62,922 bases of DNA from Clostridiales bacterium UBA3678 (GTDB taxonomy: Bacteria; Bacillota; Clostridia; TANB77; CAG-508), in the NCBI GenBank assembly GCA_002372935.1, contig DFJF01000010.1, positions 1 to 62,922 of the forward strand, in the 5' to 3' direction. A program made the position numbers and the translations under genes. The notes beneath the pieces were generated by a model. The model had not been told where the DNA came from. It made no database searches and saw only the letters and a list, made by a program, of their open reading frames with translations. Of this stretch, positions 18,164 to 26,871 are shown piece by piece. The stretch's first letter is position 1; each line of letters opens with the position of its first letter.

Positions 18164-18391
18164 ATAAAAGTTGAAAAAGTAAAAAATATATGATATTAGT
18201 AAATAGAATACGAAAAGAAGAAATGTTTTAAGTCAATTAATTTAAAAAATATTTTCAAGATATGGAATTTGAAAAATTAAACAGAAAAAAATAGAAGATA
18301 TGTAAATCCAAGTCTATATTTATATGAAAATTTTTAAAAATGAATTGAAAAGGCAAAATTATACTTTTTTTCTTAAAAATTTACAAAAAAG

Positions 18392-18420
18392 TTGCAAGTT
18401 TTTTATAAAAGGTGTATAAT
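18392..18420 (+). promoter_or_regulatory. promoter of the secretion-like locus
   Basis: TTGCAA (18392-18397), 17-nt spacer, perfect TATAAT (18415-18420), 24 nt before the first pilin-like gene. Confidence 0.7.
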
Positions 18421-18444
18421 TAATATTGAATTGTGGTGATAAAA

Positions 18445-18822
18445 ATGAAAAATATGTTGAAAATAGCTACCAAAATAGGAATTCTATTTATTTTGTTAAT
18501 TTTTATTTTAAGTTATAATAGGGTTAATGCGGATTCTGGTGCAGATGTTGATCCAAATAGTTGGAAACCTGCTTCTGAAAGTACTAGTTTATTATTTGAC
18601 GATAAAGTCGAAGTTATTTTAGGGGCAATGCGAGCAATTGGTATAATTGTATCTGTGGGAGTCTTGATTACAATAGGCATAAAGACCATGTTAGCAAGTG
18701 TAGAAGAGAAATCTTATTATAAAGAAGTCATGCCAGGATATATAATTGGAGCTTTACTTGTATTTTCTATAACTACAATACCATCATTAATATATAAGGC
18801 GTTAAAAGATTTTAATAATTAA
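18445..18822 (+). CDS. VirB2/TrbC-like pilin 1
   Basis: 125 residues. An N-terminal signal segment (LFILLIFILSYNRVNA) is followed by a short polar part and two membrane helices (about GAMRAIGIIVSVGVLITIGIK and GYIIGALLVFSITTIPSLI) joined by a charged turn ASVEEKSYYKE. This is the plan of VirB2/TrbC major pilins of type IV secretion systems. ATG 18445 with GGTGAT is preferred; an in-frame GTG at 18433 is possible. First of three related genes in tandem. Confidence 0.7.
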   Translation: MKNMLKIATKIGILFILLIFILSYNRVNADSGADVDPNSWKPASESTSLLFDDKVEVILGAMRAIGIIVSVGVLITIGIKTMLASVEEKSYYKEVMPGYIIGALLVFSITTIPSLIYKALKDFNN

Positions 18823-18865
18823 AAATATAGTCATAGTCATTGTATTGCGCTAAGAAGGAGGAACT

Positions 18866-19252
18866 ATGAAAAATAGAATTTTAAAAATAATACTAATTTT
18901 ATTGTGTATTATAAATGTTTTTCTCTTTTTTCCTGTTAGGATATATGCAGCAGATGGAGTCGAAGATGCTATTTCTGGAGCCGATAACTTTCTAAAAAAA
19001 GGGACTCCTCAAATAAACAATACTGAATTAAAGAAAACCAGTGATACTATTTATAATGCTTTATTGATAGTAGGAGTTGCATTAACAGCAATAATAGGAG
19101 TTGTTTTGGGAATAAAGTTCATGATTGCAAGTGTAGAAGACAAAGCAAAAGTAAAAGAAGCATTTGTTCCATATATTATGGGATGCATTGTTATTTATGG
19201 TGCATTTGGTATATGGAGAGTATTTCTTGTACTAGGAAACAAATTAAATTAA
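18866..19252 (+). CDS. VirB2/TrbC-like pilin 2
   Basis: 128 residues: signal peptide ending VRIYA-ADG, a polar loop, then two membrane helices (ALLIVGVALTAIIGVVLGIKF and YIMGCIVIYGAFGIW) with the charged turn ASVEDKAKVKE between them. The turn matches pilins 1 and 3. AAGGAGG precedes the ATG. Divergent in its N-terminal region, so the three may not be interchangeable subunits. Confidence 0.7.
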   Translation: MKNRILKIILILLCIINVFLFFPVRIYAADGVEDAISGADNFLKKGTPQINNTELKKTSDTIYNALLIVGVALTAIIGVVLGIKFMIASVEDKAKVKEAFVPYIMGCIVIYGAFGIWRVFLVLGNKLN

Positions 19253-19325
19253 AATTGATATTAACTTTCTAATATTTTATTAGAATTTATATAAATCATA
19301 AAAAATTAAAAGGAGGAAAAAAATT

Positions 19326-19679
19326 ATGAGCAAGAAAACACTAAGAATAATTACTATAATTGCTACAATTGTTGCAGTAGTATGTATATTTTCAATGTCT
19401 TTTGCAGCAACAGACCCAAAAAGTTTAACTGGAAAAGATACAAAAGATTTTGATAACGTAGGTAATGTAATAATTGGTGCATTGAAAGCAATAGGAACAA
19501 TAATTGCAGTTGCCATTTTAATTGTTTTGGGTATAAAATACATGATGGGAAGTGCAGAGGAGAAAGCTGAATACAAGAAGACAATGATACCATATTTAAT
19601 TGGTGCAGTATTGATCTTTGCTGCTCCATATATTGCAAGTGCAATTTACAATTTTGCAGGTAGCAACTTTAAATCATAA
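19326..19679 (+). CDS. VirB2/TrbC-like pilin 3
   Basis: 117 residues with a signal peptide ending SMSFA-ATDP, then two membrane helices (IGALKAIGTIIAVAILIVLG and PYLIGAVLIFAAPYIASAI) and the turn GSAEEKAEYKK. It is the most typical VirB2/TrbC protein of the three and is followed at once by a strong terminator. AAAAGGAGG precedes the ATG. Confidence 0.75.
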   Translation: MSKKTLRIITIIATIVAVVCIFSMSFAATDPKSLTGKDTKDFDNVGNVIIGALKAIGTIIAVAILIVLGIKYMMGSAEEKAEYKKTMIPYLIGAVLIFAAPYIASAIYNFAGSNFKS

Positions 19680-19696
19680 TTATTCTAATAATTAAT

Positions 19697-19736
19697 AAAA
19701 AATCAGAAGAACAATATTGTTTTTCTGATTTTTTTA
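19697..19736 (+). terminator. strong terminator after the pilin genes
   Basis: A stem of about 19 bp (AAAAAATCAGAAGAACAAT with its complement, one G-T pair) with almost no loop, ending in seven T. It would separate pilin transcripts from the downstream machinery genes. Confidence 0.85.
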
Positions 19737-19831
19737 TTTCTTAAAAGTTACAAAAAAGTTACAAACATATTACAAATATATTATTTTAAAAAAAATTCAA
19801 ATAAAATGTTCCATTTTATGATAAAATCTGA

Positions 19832-19837
19832 TATAAT
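19832..19837 (+). promoter_or_regulatory. possible -10 element for the PrgI-VirB4 part
   Basis: TATAAT 46 nt before the PrgI ATG; a weak -35-like TTCCAT sits 17 nt upstream. Some promoter is expected here because of the strong terminator before it. Confidence 0.4.
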
Positions 19838-19882
19838 TTATTATAGAGAAAATAGGTGGATTTTATCCAAAAAGGAGGAACT

Positions 19883-20233
19883 ATGGGAGGACCATATAAT
19901 ATACCTAGGAATTATAAAGGTGAAGGAAGAATTTTATTTATATTTTCAACAAAAGCATTTATATATACTTTAATTAGTGGTTTGATAGGTGTGCCATTTT
20001 GGTTTGTTTTTAGGATATTTAATCATTCATTAGTGGGACTTATATTTATTGTATTTTTTGCACTCATAGGCTTTATAATAGGAACATTTAAAATACCGGA
20101 CAACCAAAGATTTGAATTTAATAGAAATGTTGGAGGAGAAGCAATAGACGACATTATAGTAAGATGGATTAAATTCAAAAAAAATGGAAAGAGAATATAT
20201 GTGTATAAGGAGGAAACAAAAGATGTCAAATAG
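19883..20233 (+). CDS. PrgI family (VirB3-like) membrane protein
   Basis: 116 residues with two membrane helices (FIYTLISGLIGVPFWFVF, LIFIVFFALIGFIIGTF) near the N terminus and a short cytoplasmic tail. It begins GGPYNIPRNYKGEG, typical of PrgI proteins that sit before VirB4 in Gram-positive transfer regions. AAGGAGG precedes ATG 19883. The end overlaps the next gene by 11 nt, as expected for a VirB3-VirB4 type pair. Confidence 0.8.
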   Translation: MGGPYNIPRNYKGEGRILFIFSTKAFIYTLISGLIGVPFWFVFRIFNHSLVGLIFIVFFALIGFIIGTFKIPDNQRFEFNRNVGGEAIDDIIVRWIKFKKNGKRIYVYKEETKDVK

Positions 20234-21455
20234 CCAAATAGCAACACTATTAATGGGTGTATTGGGTATAATGTTTTTTATATTAATTGTACTGATAGGA
20301 ATATATGTTATTATTAGAATTAAATCAAAAAATAAACAAAAAGAAGATGAAAATGAAGAAAATGTATCAAGTAAATCCAAAGTTGAACAAATGTATAATC
20401 TAAAATCTATTTTTAATTTTATGGAGTTTGATAAAATAGAAGACAATATGATTGTTCAAAAAAAAGGAAAAAAATTTATTATGATTGTCAAATGCCAGGG
20501 TATAAATTATGATTTAATGTCTGGTGTTGAAAAAAGCGGTGTTGAGCAAGGATTTATACAGTATCTTAATTCATTAAGATATCCAATTCAAATTTATATA
20601 CAGACAAGAACTGTTGATTTAACAGGAAGTATAAGTACATATAAACAAAAAATAAGAAAATTGGGTGATGATTTAGCACATAAAGAATTTGATTACAATC
20701 AAAAAGTAAGAAGTGGGCAATATAATAGAAAGCAATTAGAAAAAGAAAGATTTGAGCTTGTAAAAGCAAGAAACCTTTACGAATATGGTACAGATATCGT
20801 TGCAAATACAGAAAGAATGAGCTTAAATAAGAGTATTTTGACAAAACAATATTATATTGTTTTATCATATTATCCGGAAGAAGTTTCAAATAGCAATTAT
20901 TCAGCAGATGAAATATCTGGAATGGCTTTTTCAGAATTGTATACAAGAGCTCAAACAACGATCAATTTAATGTCTGTTTGTGGAGTTGCTGGAAAAATAT
21001 TAGATTCTTATGAGTTGGCGGAATTATTATATTCTGCATATAACAGAGACGAAGCAGAGACTTATGAATTAAAGAAAGCGATAAATTCAGGATATGATAG
21101 TTTATATGTTACTGCTCCAGATGTTTTAGAGAAAAGAAAGAGAGAATTAGATAAACAAATTGAAATTGATGCAATAAATATGGCAAATAGAGCAGTTGAT
21201 GAAGTAAGACAAGAAACTGAGCTGGAAAAAGAGGTAAGAAAAAGGGAAGAAGAATATAATGAAATGGTTGCTCGCATGGCAGAATTAGTATTAGAAAATA
21301 ATCAAGACATTTTAGGAAAAAGTGTAGTTAATAAAGCTAAACAAAAAGTTAATGATTTAGAAAAAGCAAATGATGAAAAAGATAAGAACAAGGAGGAAGT
21401 AGTAAATGAGCAAAAGAAAGTTAAAAGAGCAGGAAGACCTAGAAAGACAGCATGA
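20223..21455 (+). CDS. membrane-anchored VirB4-N/TraC-like protein
   Basis: 410 residues. One N-terminal membrane helix (LLMGVLGIMFFILIVLIGIY), then a domain (residues about 60-270) with the feel of the VirB4/TraC N-terminal region (FIMIVKCQGINYDLMSG, YIVLSYYPEE, ELYTRAQTTINLM) and a long charged coiled-coil C terminus ending KRAGRPRKTA. There is no Walker motif, so it is not an ATPase. ATG 20223 follows AAGGAGG. The last 50 nt overlap the VirB4 gene in another frame. I infer it is an assembly partner of VirB4; its exact family is not certain. Confidence 0.7.
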   Translation: MSNSQIATLLMGVLGIMFFILIVLIGIYVIIRIKSKNKQKEDENEENVSSKSKVEQMYNLKSIFNFMEFDKIEDNMIVQKKGKKFIMIVKCQGINYDLMSGVEKSGVEQGFIQYLNSLRYPIQIYIQTRTVDLTGSISTYKQKIRKLGDDLAHKEFDYNQKVRSGQYNRKQLEKERFELVKARNLYEYGTDIVANTERMSLNKSILTKQYYIVLSYYPEEVSNSNYSADEISGMAFSELYTRAQTTINLMSVCGVAGKILDSYELAELLYSAYNRDEAETYELKKAINSGYDSLYVTAPDVLEKRKRELDKQIEIDAINMANRAVDEVRQETELEKEVRKREEEYNEMVARMAELVLENNQDILGKSVVNKAKQKVNDLEKANDEKDKNKEEVVNEQKKVKRAGRPRKTA

Positions 21456-23355
21456 AGATGAAGGAAAGTTCCTTCAAAGAAAAACATTAAAAGAAATAAT
21501 CGCACCATCTGGTATAGATGCATCTAATATAGATCATTTGGAAATTATATCAAATGCAAAAAGATATGCAAGAAGTTTTTTTGTTTCAACACTTCCACGT
21601 ATGGCAACATTTCCAGAGATATTTAGAGACTTATATATGTTTGGTGATATAAATACATCTATATACATTAATCCGATTAAAGAAGATAGATCTCAAAATG
21701 AATTAAATAAAACAATAAATGTAATTGAAACAGAAAGAATTGTTGCTCAAGATAGAGGTAATATAAATAAAGAAAGTGATTTGACACAGAAAAGACTTGA
21801 AGCTGAAGAATTAAGAGATCAAATAGCTGCAGGATTTAATAAGTTATTTGAAGCATCTGTTATATCAACTTTATTTGCATATAATTTAGATGATTTAGAT
21901 AGATACACAAAAATGCTTTCATCAGATATGTCAAAAAGCTTAGTAGGAATAAAAAACGCGTGGGGAATGCAAGAAGATGCATTCAAAAGCAATTTACCAT
22001 TAATGGATAACAAAATTGGAAAAACACATACTTTTGATAGAAATTCGATGGGAACTGTTTTTCCATTTACTACATCTGAAGTTGGACATGATACAGGAGT
22101 ACCTTTAGGATTTAACAAACAAACAGGAACTCCAGTATTATTTGATAATTTTCATAGTTCTCTTACAAATTACAATATGGTTATATTTGCAAAATCTGGT
22201 GCAGGAAAATCTGTTACTATGAAAACTTTAATTTCTCGTTCCTCTGTTCTTATGGGGATAGAGAGTTTGGCACTTGATGCAGAAGGTGAGTATACAGTAG
22301 TTGCTGAAGCTCTTGGTGGAATTAATATAATAATTAGTCCTACATCAAATACCATAATAAATATTTTTGATCTAGAAACAGAAGTTGTAAAAGATGAAAT
22401 TACTGGAAAAGAAAAATCAATTGTAAATATAGAGAATAAGGTAGAAGATGTCACACAGGCTCTAGTTACAATGGCAAAAGGAAGTACAAAAAGTGAAGAA
22501 GTAAATGAGCTTACAAAACAAATAATTGCAGAAATTATTTATGAAGAATATGCTGCTTTGGGAATAAATAGTAATCCAAATAGTTTGTATGAGGAAGATG
22601 AAAGTAGCTACATTAGAGGATCAGTTGTAGCTAAGAAAAAGAAACCAATGCCAACAATAGGAAGTTGGTATAGAAGATTACAAAAGAAAGCAGAAGAAAA
22701 TAAAAACAGAAATTATGAATTTCACTATAGTTACCTATTAAAAGTTATGAAACAATATGTAAAAGAATATGATGGACAAATGGCATATTTTGATGGTCAA
22801 TCTACTTTTGAATTATTAGAAGGTGCACCATTCATAAATATTGATATTTCTCAACTTGAAGAAAGATTTGCAAGACCACTTGCGCAACAAATATTACTTT
22901 CATGGATTTGGGAGAAATATGTTAAGAAAAATAGTGAAGATAGAAAAAGAGCTCGTAAAAAGAGGGTTTTAGTAGATGAGGCATGGATGTTATTACCATA
23001 CCCAGAAGCTGTTGATTTCTTAAATAAAATGGCAAGACGTGCCAGAAAGAGAAATGTATCTTTAGCTATAATTTCACAGAGATTTCAAGATTTTTATGAA
23101 AAACCAGAAGCTCAAGCTGTTTTAACATCTTCAGATACAAAGTTATTTTTAGCACAAGATAAATCAGAAATACAGTATTTAAAAGAAGTATTTAAACTTT
23201 CAGAAGGTGAAGCAGGATTCTTGGTTACATGCCAAAGAGGAGAAGGTTTATTGAAAGTTGGGTCAGAGACTTGTATTTTGAAAATAATGCCAACGAAAAA
23301 AGAATTCGAGTTTGTTGAAACAAACTTAAATAAAATCGCAAAAGAACAAAGTTAG
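21406..23355 (+). CDS. VirB4-type secretion ATPase
   Basis: 649 residues. Walker A AKSGAGKSVTMK at about residue 262, Walker B VLVDEAWMLLPYPEAV at about 520, followed by RKRNVSLAIISQRFQDF (motif D/E region) and a SQ-type sensor, all typical of VirB4/TraE ATPases that power pilus assembly and transport. The N-terminal 200 residues are the VirB4-N domain. AAGGAGG precedes the ATG inside the upstream gene. Only this ATPase is present; no VirD4 or VirB11 is seen in the window. Confidence 0.9.
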   Translation: MSKRKLKEQEDLERQHEDEGKFLQRKTLKEIIAPSGIDASNIDHLEIISNAKRYARSFFVSTLPRMATFPEIFRDLYMFGDINTSIYINPIKEDRSQNELNKTINVIETERIVAQDRGNINKESDLTQKRLEAEELRDQIAAGFNKLFEASVISTLFAYNLDDLDRYTKMLSSDMSKSLVGIKNAWGMQEDAFKSNLPLMDNKIGKTHTFDRNSMGTVFPFTTSEVGHDTGVPLGFNKQTGTPVLFDNFHSSLTNYNMVIFAKSGAGKSVTMKTLISRSSVLMGIESLALDAEGEYTVVAEALGGINIIISPTSNTIINIFDLETEVVKDEITGKEKSIVNIENKVEDVTQALVTMAKGSTKSEEVNELTKQIIAEIIYEEYAALGINSNPNSLYEEDESSYIRGSVVAKKKKPMPTIGSWYRRLQKKAEENKNRNYEFHYSYLLKVMKQYVKEYDGQMAYFDGQSTFELLEGAPFINIDISQLEERFARPLAQQILLSWIWEKYVKKNSEDRKRARKKRVLVDEAWMLLPYPEAVDFLNKMARRARKRNVSLAIISQRFQDFYEKPEAQAVLTSSDTKLFLAQDKSEIQYLKEVFKLSEGEAGFLVTCQRGEGLLKVGSETCILKIMPTKKEFEFVETNLNKIAKEQS

Positions 23356-23371
23356 TTTAGGAGGATTTGAA

Positions 23372-26041
23372 ATGAGAATTTTTGCGAATAATAAAATTTG
23401 GAAAAAAATTGTAATAATAATTGGAATACTATTGTCGTTTTCAATCGTTGTGCCAGAACCAGTTGAAGCAGATTTAGGCGGTAAGCTTATGCAACCCATA
23501 ATGTCATTATTTATTGGAATAGGTGATGGTGTAAATACTGTAATACAAAAAATGTTTTTAAATCGTGAACCAGCTGTATTAATTATATCTAGTGGTTTTA
23601 ATTGGTGGAAGGTGGCACTGGGAGTTGCGATTGGAATTGGACTTATTGCGGTTGGTATCGTAACAGGAGGTGTAGGAGCAATTATAATTGGTAGCGCTTT
23701 AACTATAGCTGTAGTTGCGACAGCAGCAACAGGTGGTAATTCATCAAGCGACAATATAGCATTTCAGGTGGTAACAAGTTTTACAGCTAGTATGTTATCT
23801 GATAAAAATGAACTTGCTCTTCCTATGATGTCTTTAACTCCATATGAAATATTTGCTAACAAGCAAAATTTATTTAGTGTAAATTTCTTTAAAAATTTAT
23901 CCGACGATGAAAAATATATAAAGGGATCCGACGATGAAGAAAATAAAGAGGGAAAAAAAGAAAAAAGTAAAACATTGATGTATTCATTACAAGATATTAT
24001 TGCAAGTTGGTATAAAACATTTAGATTAATTGCGATAGTTGGAATGCTTCCGGTGTTGGTATATATAGGAATTAGAATACTTGTATCTGCACCAAGTGAT
24101 AAAGCAAAATATAAAGAAAATCTAATGGACTGGGGAGTTGCTTTTCTTCTAATTTTTGCAATGCATTATATTATGTCTTCTTCAAATTTATTTATTGACC
24201 AAGTAACAGATATGATTGACTCAGTTAAAATAAGTACAAAAATGGGAGGAGAAAAAGAAGTAGAATTTAAGAACCAATCTGTAGAAGGTTTTTTAATAGG
24301 AGTAAAAGGAGAGGGTGAAGATGCAGAAATTGATGATGATACAACAGAGTTGGTAAGAACAGCACATGAAAAGATGATTACTGGAGAATCAGCAACAGAA
24401 ACTACAAAAAAATATGCCTGGTGTTTTTGGACAGACTTAAGTGGAACACAAGCAAACATAAAGGGGGAAGAAAATGCAAAAGTTTTATTTTGGCCATGTG
24501 ATAATTTTGTAGCTCAATCAAGAATGTATGCTCAAAGAGCAAAAGGAGATTTTGCATATATTGGATATGGTCTAATTTATGTTATTTTAACAATATATAC
24601 TTGCATGTTTATTTTTGTTTATTTACGTAGGTTCATGTATATGGCTTTTTTGACACTTATTGCACCATTAGTTGCTTTGACATATCCAATTGATAAAATA
24701 AGAGATGGAAAAGCTCAAGCTTTTGAATTTTGGTTTAAAGAATACTTTTATAATTTATTATTACAGCCATTACATTTGTTGCTATATTTGATTTTGGTTG
24801 GCTCTGCACTAAGTTTTGCAGCAAAAAACCCTATATATGTATGTGTTATTCTAGGATTTATGACACCTTTTGAGAAGTTATTAAAGCAAATGTTTGGATT
24901 TAGAGGAGAAACACCTGGTTCACTACCAGGAATGGCAGCAGGAGCACTAATGATGGGAGCATCACAAAGGATATTTGGAAGACATCCAAAAGGTTTAGGT
25001 GGTGAAAATGGATCAAATAATTCTAGAAATAATGGAGAGAATGATGATGGAAAACCAATTAAAATGAAAGATGTTGATACTTCAGGAGGTAATTTAATTG
25101 GTAGTGGAAGTGGAGCACCAAATCCAGGTAGTGGAAGAGGAGCACCAAATCCAGGTGGTGGAAGAGGAGCACCAAATCCAGGCGGTGGAAGAGGAACGCC
25201 AAATCCAGGTGGTGGAAGAGGAGCGCCAAATCCAGGCGGTGGAAGAGGAGCGCCAAATCCAGGCGGAAGAAGAAACGGAGTCTTATCTGCTAATTCTAAA
25301 AGAAGATTAAGAAAAATTTCTGCACCTTTAAGATATACAGGAAGGGCATTCGGTAAATACTTTAAAAATAATGGAAAAAAACTTGCTAAATCAGCAGGAA
25401 AATCTGCTATAAGATTTGCAGGAGGTGCTGCTAGTGCTGCTGTTGGTGCTACAGGAGGAATGATAGCAGGTGTAGTTTCTGGAGATCCATCAAAGGCTGC
25501 ATCATATATTGCAGCAGGTGGGGTAGCAGCATATAGTTTGGGTTCAAGAGCAGCTGAGAATATACCGGATATTGTAAGTTCTCAAGCTAATGCAATTAAA
25601 GATGAATATTATTTAGATAATCCAGAGAAATATGAAGAAATTCAAAGAAATAAGCAAAGAAAAGAATGGTTAAAAAATGAAAAAAATATTAATACTTTGA
25701 AATTGAATGGAATAAACTATAAAGATTTAAACAAAAATGGAGACTTGGATGATTATATTGATCATGGATTTAATGCTAAACAAATAGTGGCAGCTCAACA
25801 AATGAGAAATGAAGGATTTGACCATAAACAAGTTATGACAATTGCTGCAATGGCTGACAAATATTATGAGGGAGCTACTGGAGTAGATAGTGGAAAATAT
25901 AAAACTAAAATGAAAGAGAATTTAAAGTCGTCAACAGAAGGAGCAAATTTATCAGATCAACAGTTAAATGATGCAGTTGATAGGTCAATTGGATATATGA
26001 AAAATTATCACAAACATCTTGATAAAGTCAAAACTTTATAA
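23372..26041 (+). CDS. VirB6/TrbL-like polytopic channel protein
   Basis: 889 residues. N-terminal signal/anchor (KIVIIIGILLSFSIVVPEP), then hydrophobic glycine-rich helices (about 90-125), a cluster of membrane segments between about 220-260 and 395-510 (YGLIYVILTIYTCMFIFVYL, YNLLLQPLHLLLYLILVG), and a long hydrophilic C-terminal part. A run of six 9-residue GGGRGAPNP-type repeats sits at about 577-630. The plan fits VirB6/TrbL inner-membrane channel proteins. AGGAGG precedes the ATG, 16 nt after virB4. Last gene of the locus. Confidence 0.75.
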   Translation: MRIFANNKIWKKIVIIIGILLSFSIVVPEPVEADLGGKLMQPIMSLFIGIGDGVNTVIQKMFLNREPAVLIISSGFNWWKVALGVAIGIGLIAVGIVTGGVGAIIIGSALTIAVVATAATGGNSSSDNIAFQVVTSFTASMLSDKNELALPMMSLTPYEIFANKQNLFSVNFFKNLSDDEKYIKGSDDEENKEGKKEKSKTLMYSLQDIIASWYKTFRLIAIVGMLPVLVYIGIRILVSAPSDKAKYKENLMDWGVAFLLIFAMHYIMSSSNLFIDQVTDMIDSVKISTKMGGEKEVEFKNQSVEGFLIGVKGEGEDAEIDDDTTELVRTAHEKMITGESATETTKKYAWCFWTDLSGTQANIKGEENAKVLFWPCDNFVAQSRMYAQRAKGDFAYIGYGLIYVILTIYTCMFIFVYLRRFMYMAFLTLIAPLVALTYPIDKIRDGKAQAFEFWFKEYFYNLLLQPLHLLLYLILVGSALSFAAKNPIYVCVILGFMTPFEKLLKQMFGFRGETPGSLPGMAAGALMMGASQRIFGRHPKGLGGENGSNNSRNNGENDDGKPIKMKDVDTSGGNLIGSGSGAPNPGSGRGAPNPGGGRGAPNPGGGRGTPNPGGGRGAPNPGGGRGAPNPGGRRNGVLSANSKRRLRKISAPLRYTGRAFGKYFKNNGKKLAKSAGKSAIRFAGGAASAAVGATGGMIAGVVSGDPSKAASYIAAGGVAAYSLGSRAAENIPDIVSSQANAIKDEYYLDNPEKYEEIQRNKQRKEWLKNEKNINTLKLNGINYKDLNKNGDLDDYIDHGFNAKQIVAAQQMRNEGFDHKQVMTIAAMADKYYEGATGVDSGKYKTKMKENLKSSTEGANLSDQQLNDAVDRSIGYMKNYHKHLDKVKTL
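25100..25261 (+). repeat. six tandem 27-bp repeats in the VirB6-like gene
   Basis: Each unit codes for a 9-residue G(S/G)G(R/S)G(A/T)PNP sequence. Copies differ by a few third-position changes and one Ala-to-Thr change, so the array looks recently expanded or slipping. Confidence 0.9.
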
Positions 26042-26053
26042 TAAGAATTTATA

Positions 26054-26106
26054 TTGAACCTTCTTTATTAAATAAACTTATTTAATATTTAATAAAGAGG
26101 GTTCAA
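26054..26106 (+). terminator. hairpin closing the secretion-like locus
   Basis: TTGAACC..CTTTATTAAATA pairs with its complement over about 21 positions with one G-T pair. No strong T tail on the plus strand, so efficiency is uncertain. Confidence 0.55.
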
Positions 26107-26142
26107 TTTATAATATCCCAACAAGGAGGAATAAATTTAAAA

Positions 26143-26859
26143 ATGATAGAAATAAAACATGTTTCAAAATCATATAAAAAAGGTGAAAAAGTAGTAGATA
26201 ACATTAACCTAGAAATAAATGATGGAGAAATTTTCGGATTTATAGGGTTAAATGGAGCAGGGAAAACAACGACAATAAAAATGATTACGGGAATTCTTGA
26301 AATAGATGAAGGAAATATATTCATAGATGGAAAAAGCATAATTACAAGCCCAATTGAGGCTAAAAAACAAATGGGACTAGTTCCAGATAGTCCAGATATG
26401 TTCTTAAAATTAAAAGGAATAGAATATTTAAATTTTATAGCAGATTGCTATAATGTAAGTAAGGAAGAAAGAATAGAAAGAATAGAAAAATTTGCAAAAG
26501 AATTTGAAATATATGAAGACCTAGAAGATAAAATAGAGAGTTATTCACATGGGATGAGGCAAAAAATTGTAATAATAGGAGTATTATTACATACTCCGCA
26601 AAATTGGATTTTAGATGAACCAATAACAGGTCTTGATCCAAAAAGTGCTTATGATTTAAAAAAGACAATGAGAGAATATGCAAATAGTGGAAAAACAGTA
26701 TTTTTCTCTACACATATTTTGGAAATAGCTGATGAACTATGTGATAGAATTGGAATAATAAATAAAGGAAAGATTATTTTTGTAGGTACTCTCAAAGAAT
26801 TAAAAGAAAAATTTGGAGATAAAAAAACATTAGAAGAGATTTTTTTGGATATTATTTAA
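26143..26859 (+). CDS. ABC transporter ATP-binding protein
   Basis: 238 residues: Walker A GLNGAGKTTTIK, Q-loop region, signature YSHGMRQKIVI (a variant of LSGGQ), Walker B NWILDEPITGLDP, H-loop STHILEI. This is the drug/lipid exporter class (CcmA/NatA type). Its membrane partner starts 12 nt downstream. Confidence 0.93.
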   Translation: MIEIKHVSKSYKKGEKVVDNINLEINDGEIFGFIGLNGAGKTTTIKMITGILEIDEGNIFIDGKSIITSPIEAKKQMGLVPDSPDMFLKLKGIEYLNFIADCYNVSKEERIERIEKFAKEFEIYEDLEDKIESYSHGMRQKIVIIGVLLHTPQNWILDEPITGLDPKSAYDLKKTMREYANSGKTVFFSTHILEIADELCDRIGIINKGKIIFVGTLKELKEKFGDKKTLEEIFLDII

Positions 26860-26871
26860 TGGGAGAATTAG

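Noticed and set aside
18125..18391. att site or integrase scar next to the tRNA-Ser genes, as expected for an integrated transfer element
   Set aside because: No repeat of the tRNA 3' end was seen at the far side of the secretion locus (26041-26143) and no integrase gene is present.
19363..19644. Open frame opposite the third pilin gene
   Set aside because: Leu/Gln-rich antisense shadow of a real gene with no ribosome-binding site.
21406..21455. Overlap of the VirB4-N-like gene and virB4 as a frameshift splitting one gene
   Set aside because: VirB4 has its own N-terminal domain, ATG and AAGGAGG, and the upstream protein is complete with its own membrane anchor, so they are two genes.
25100..25261. 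Tandem repeats considered as a CRISPR array
   Set aside because: Units are contiguous with no spacers and are in frame with a coding gene.
25098..25310. Overlapping frame of EEHQIQVVE-like repeats
   Set aside because: It is only the shifted reading of the 27-bp repeat array in the VirB6-like gene.
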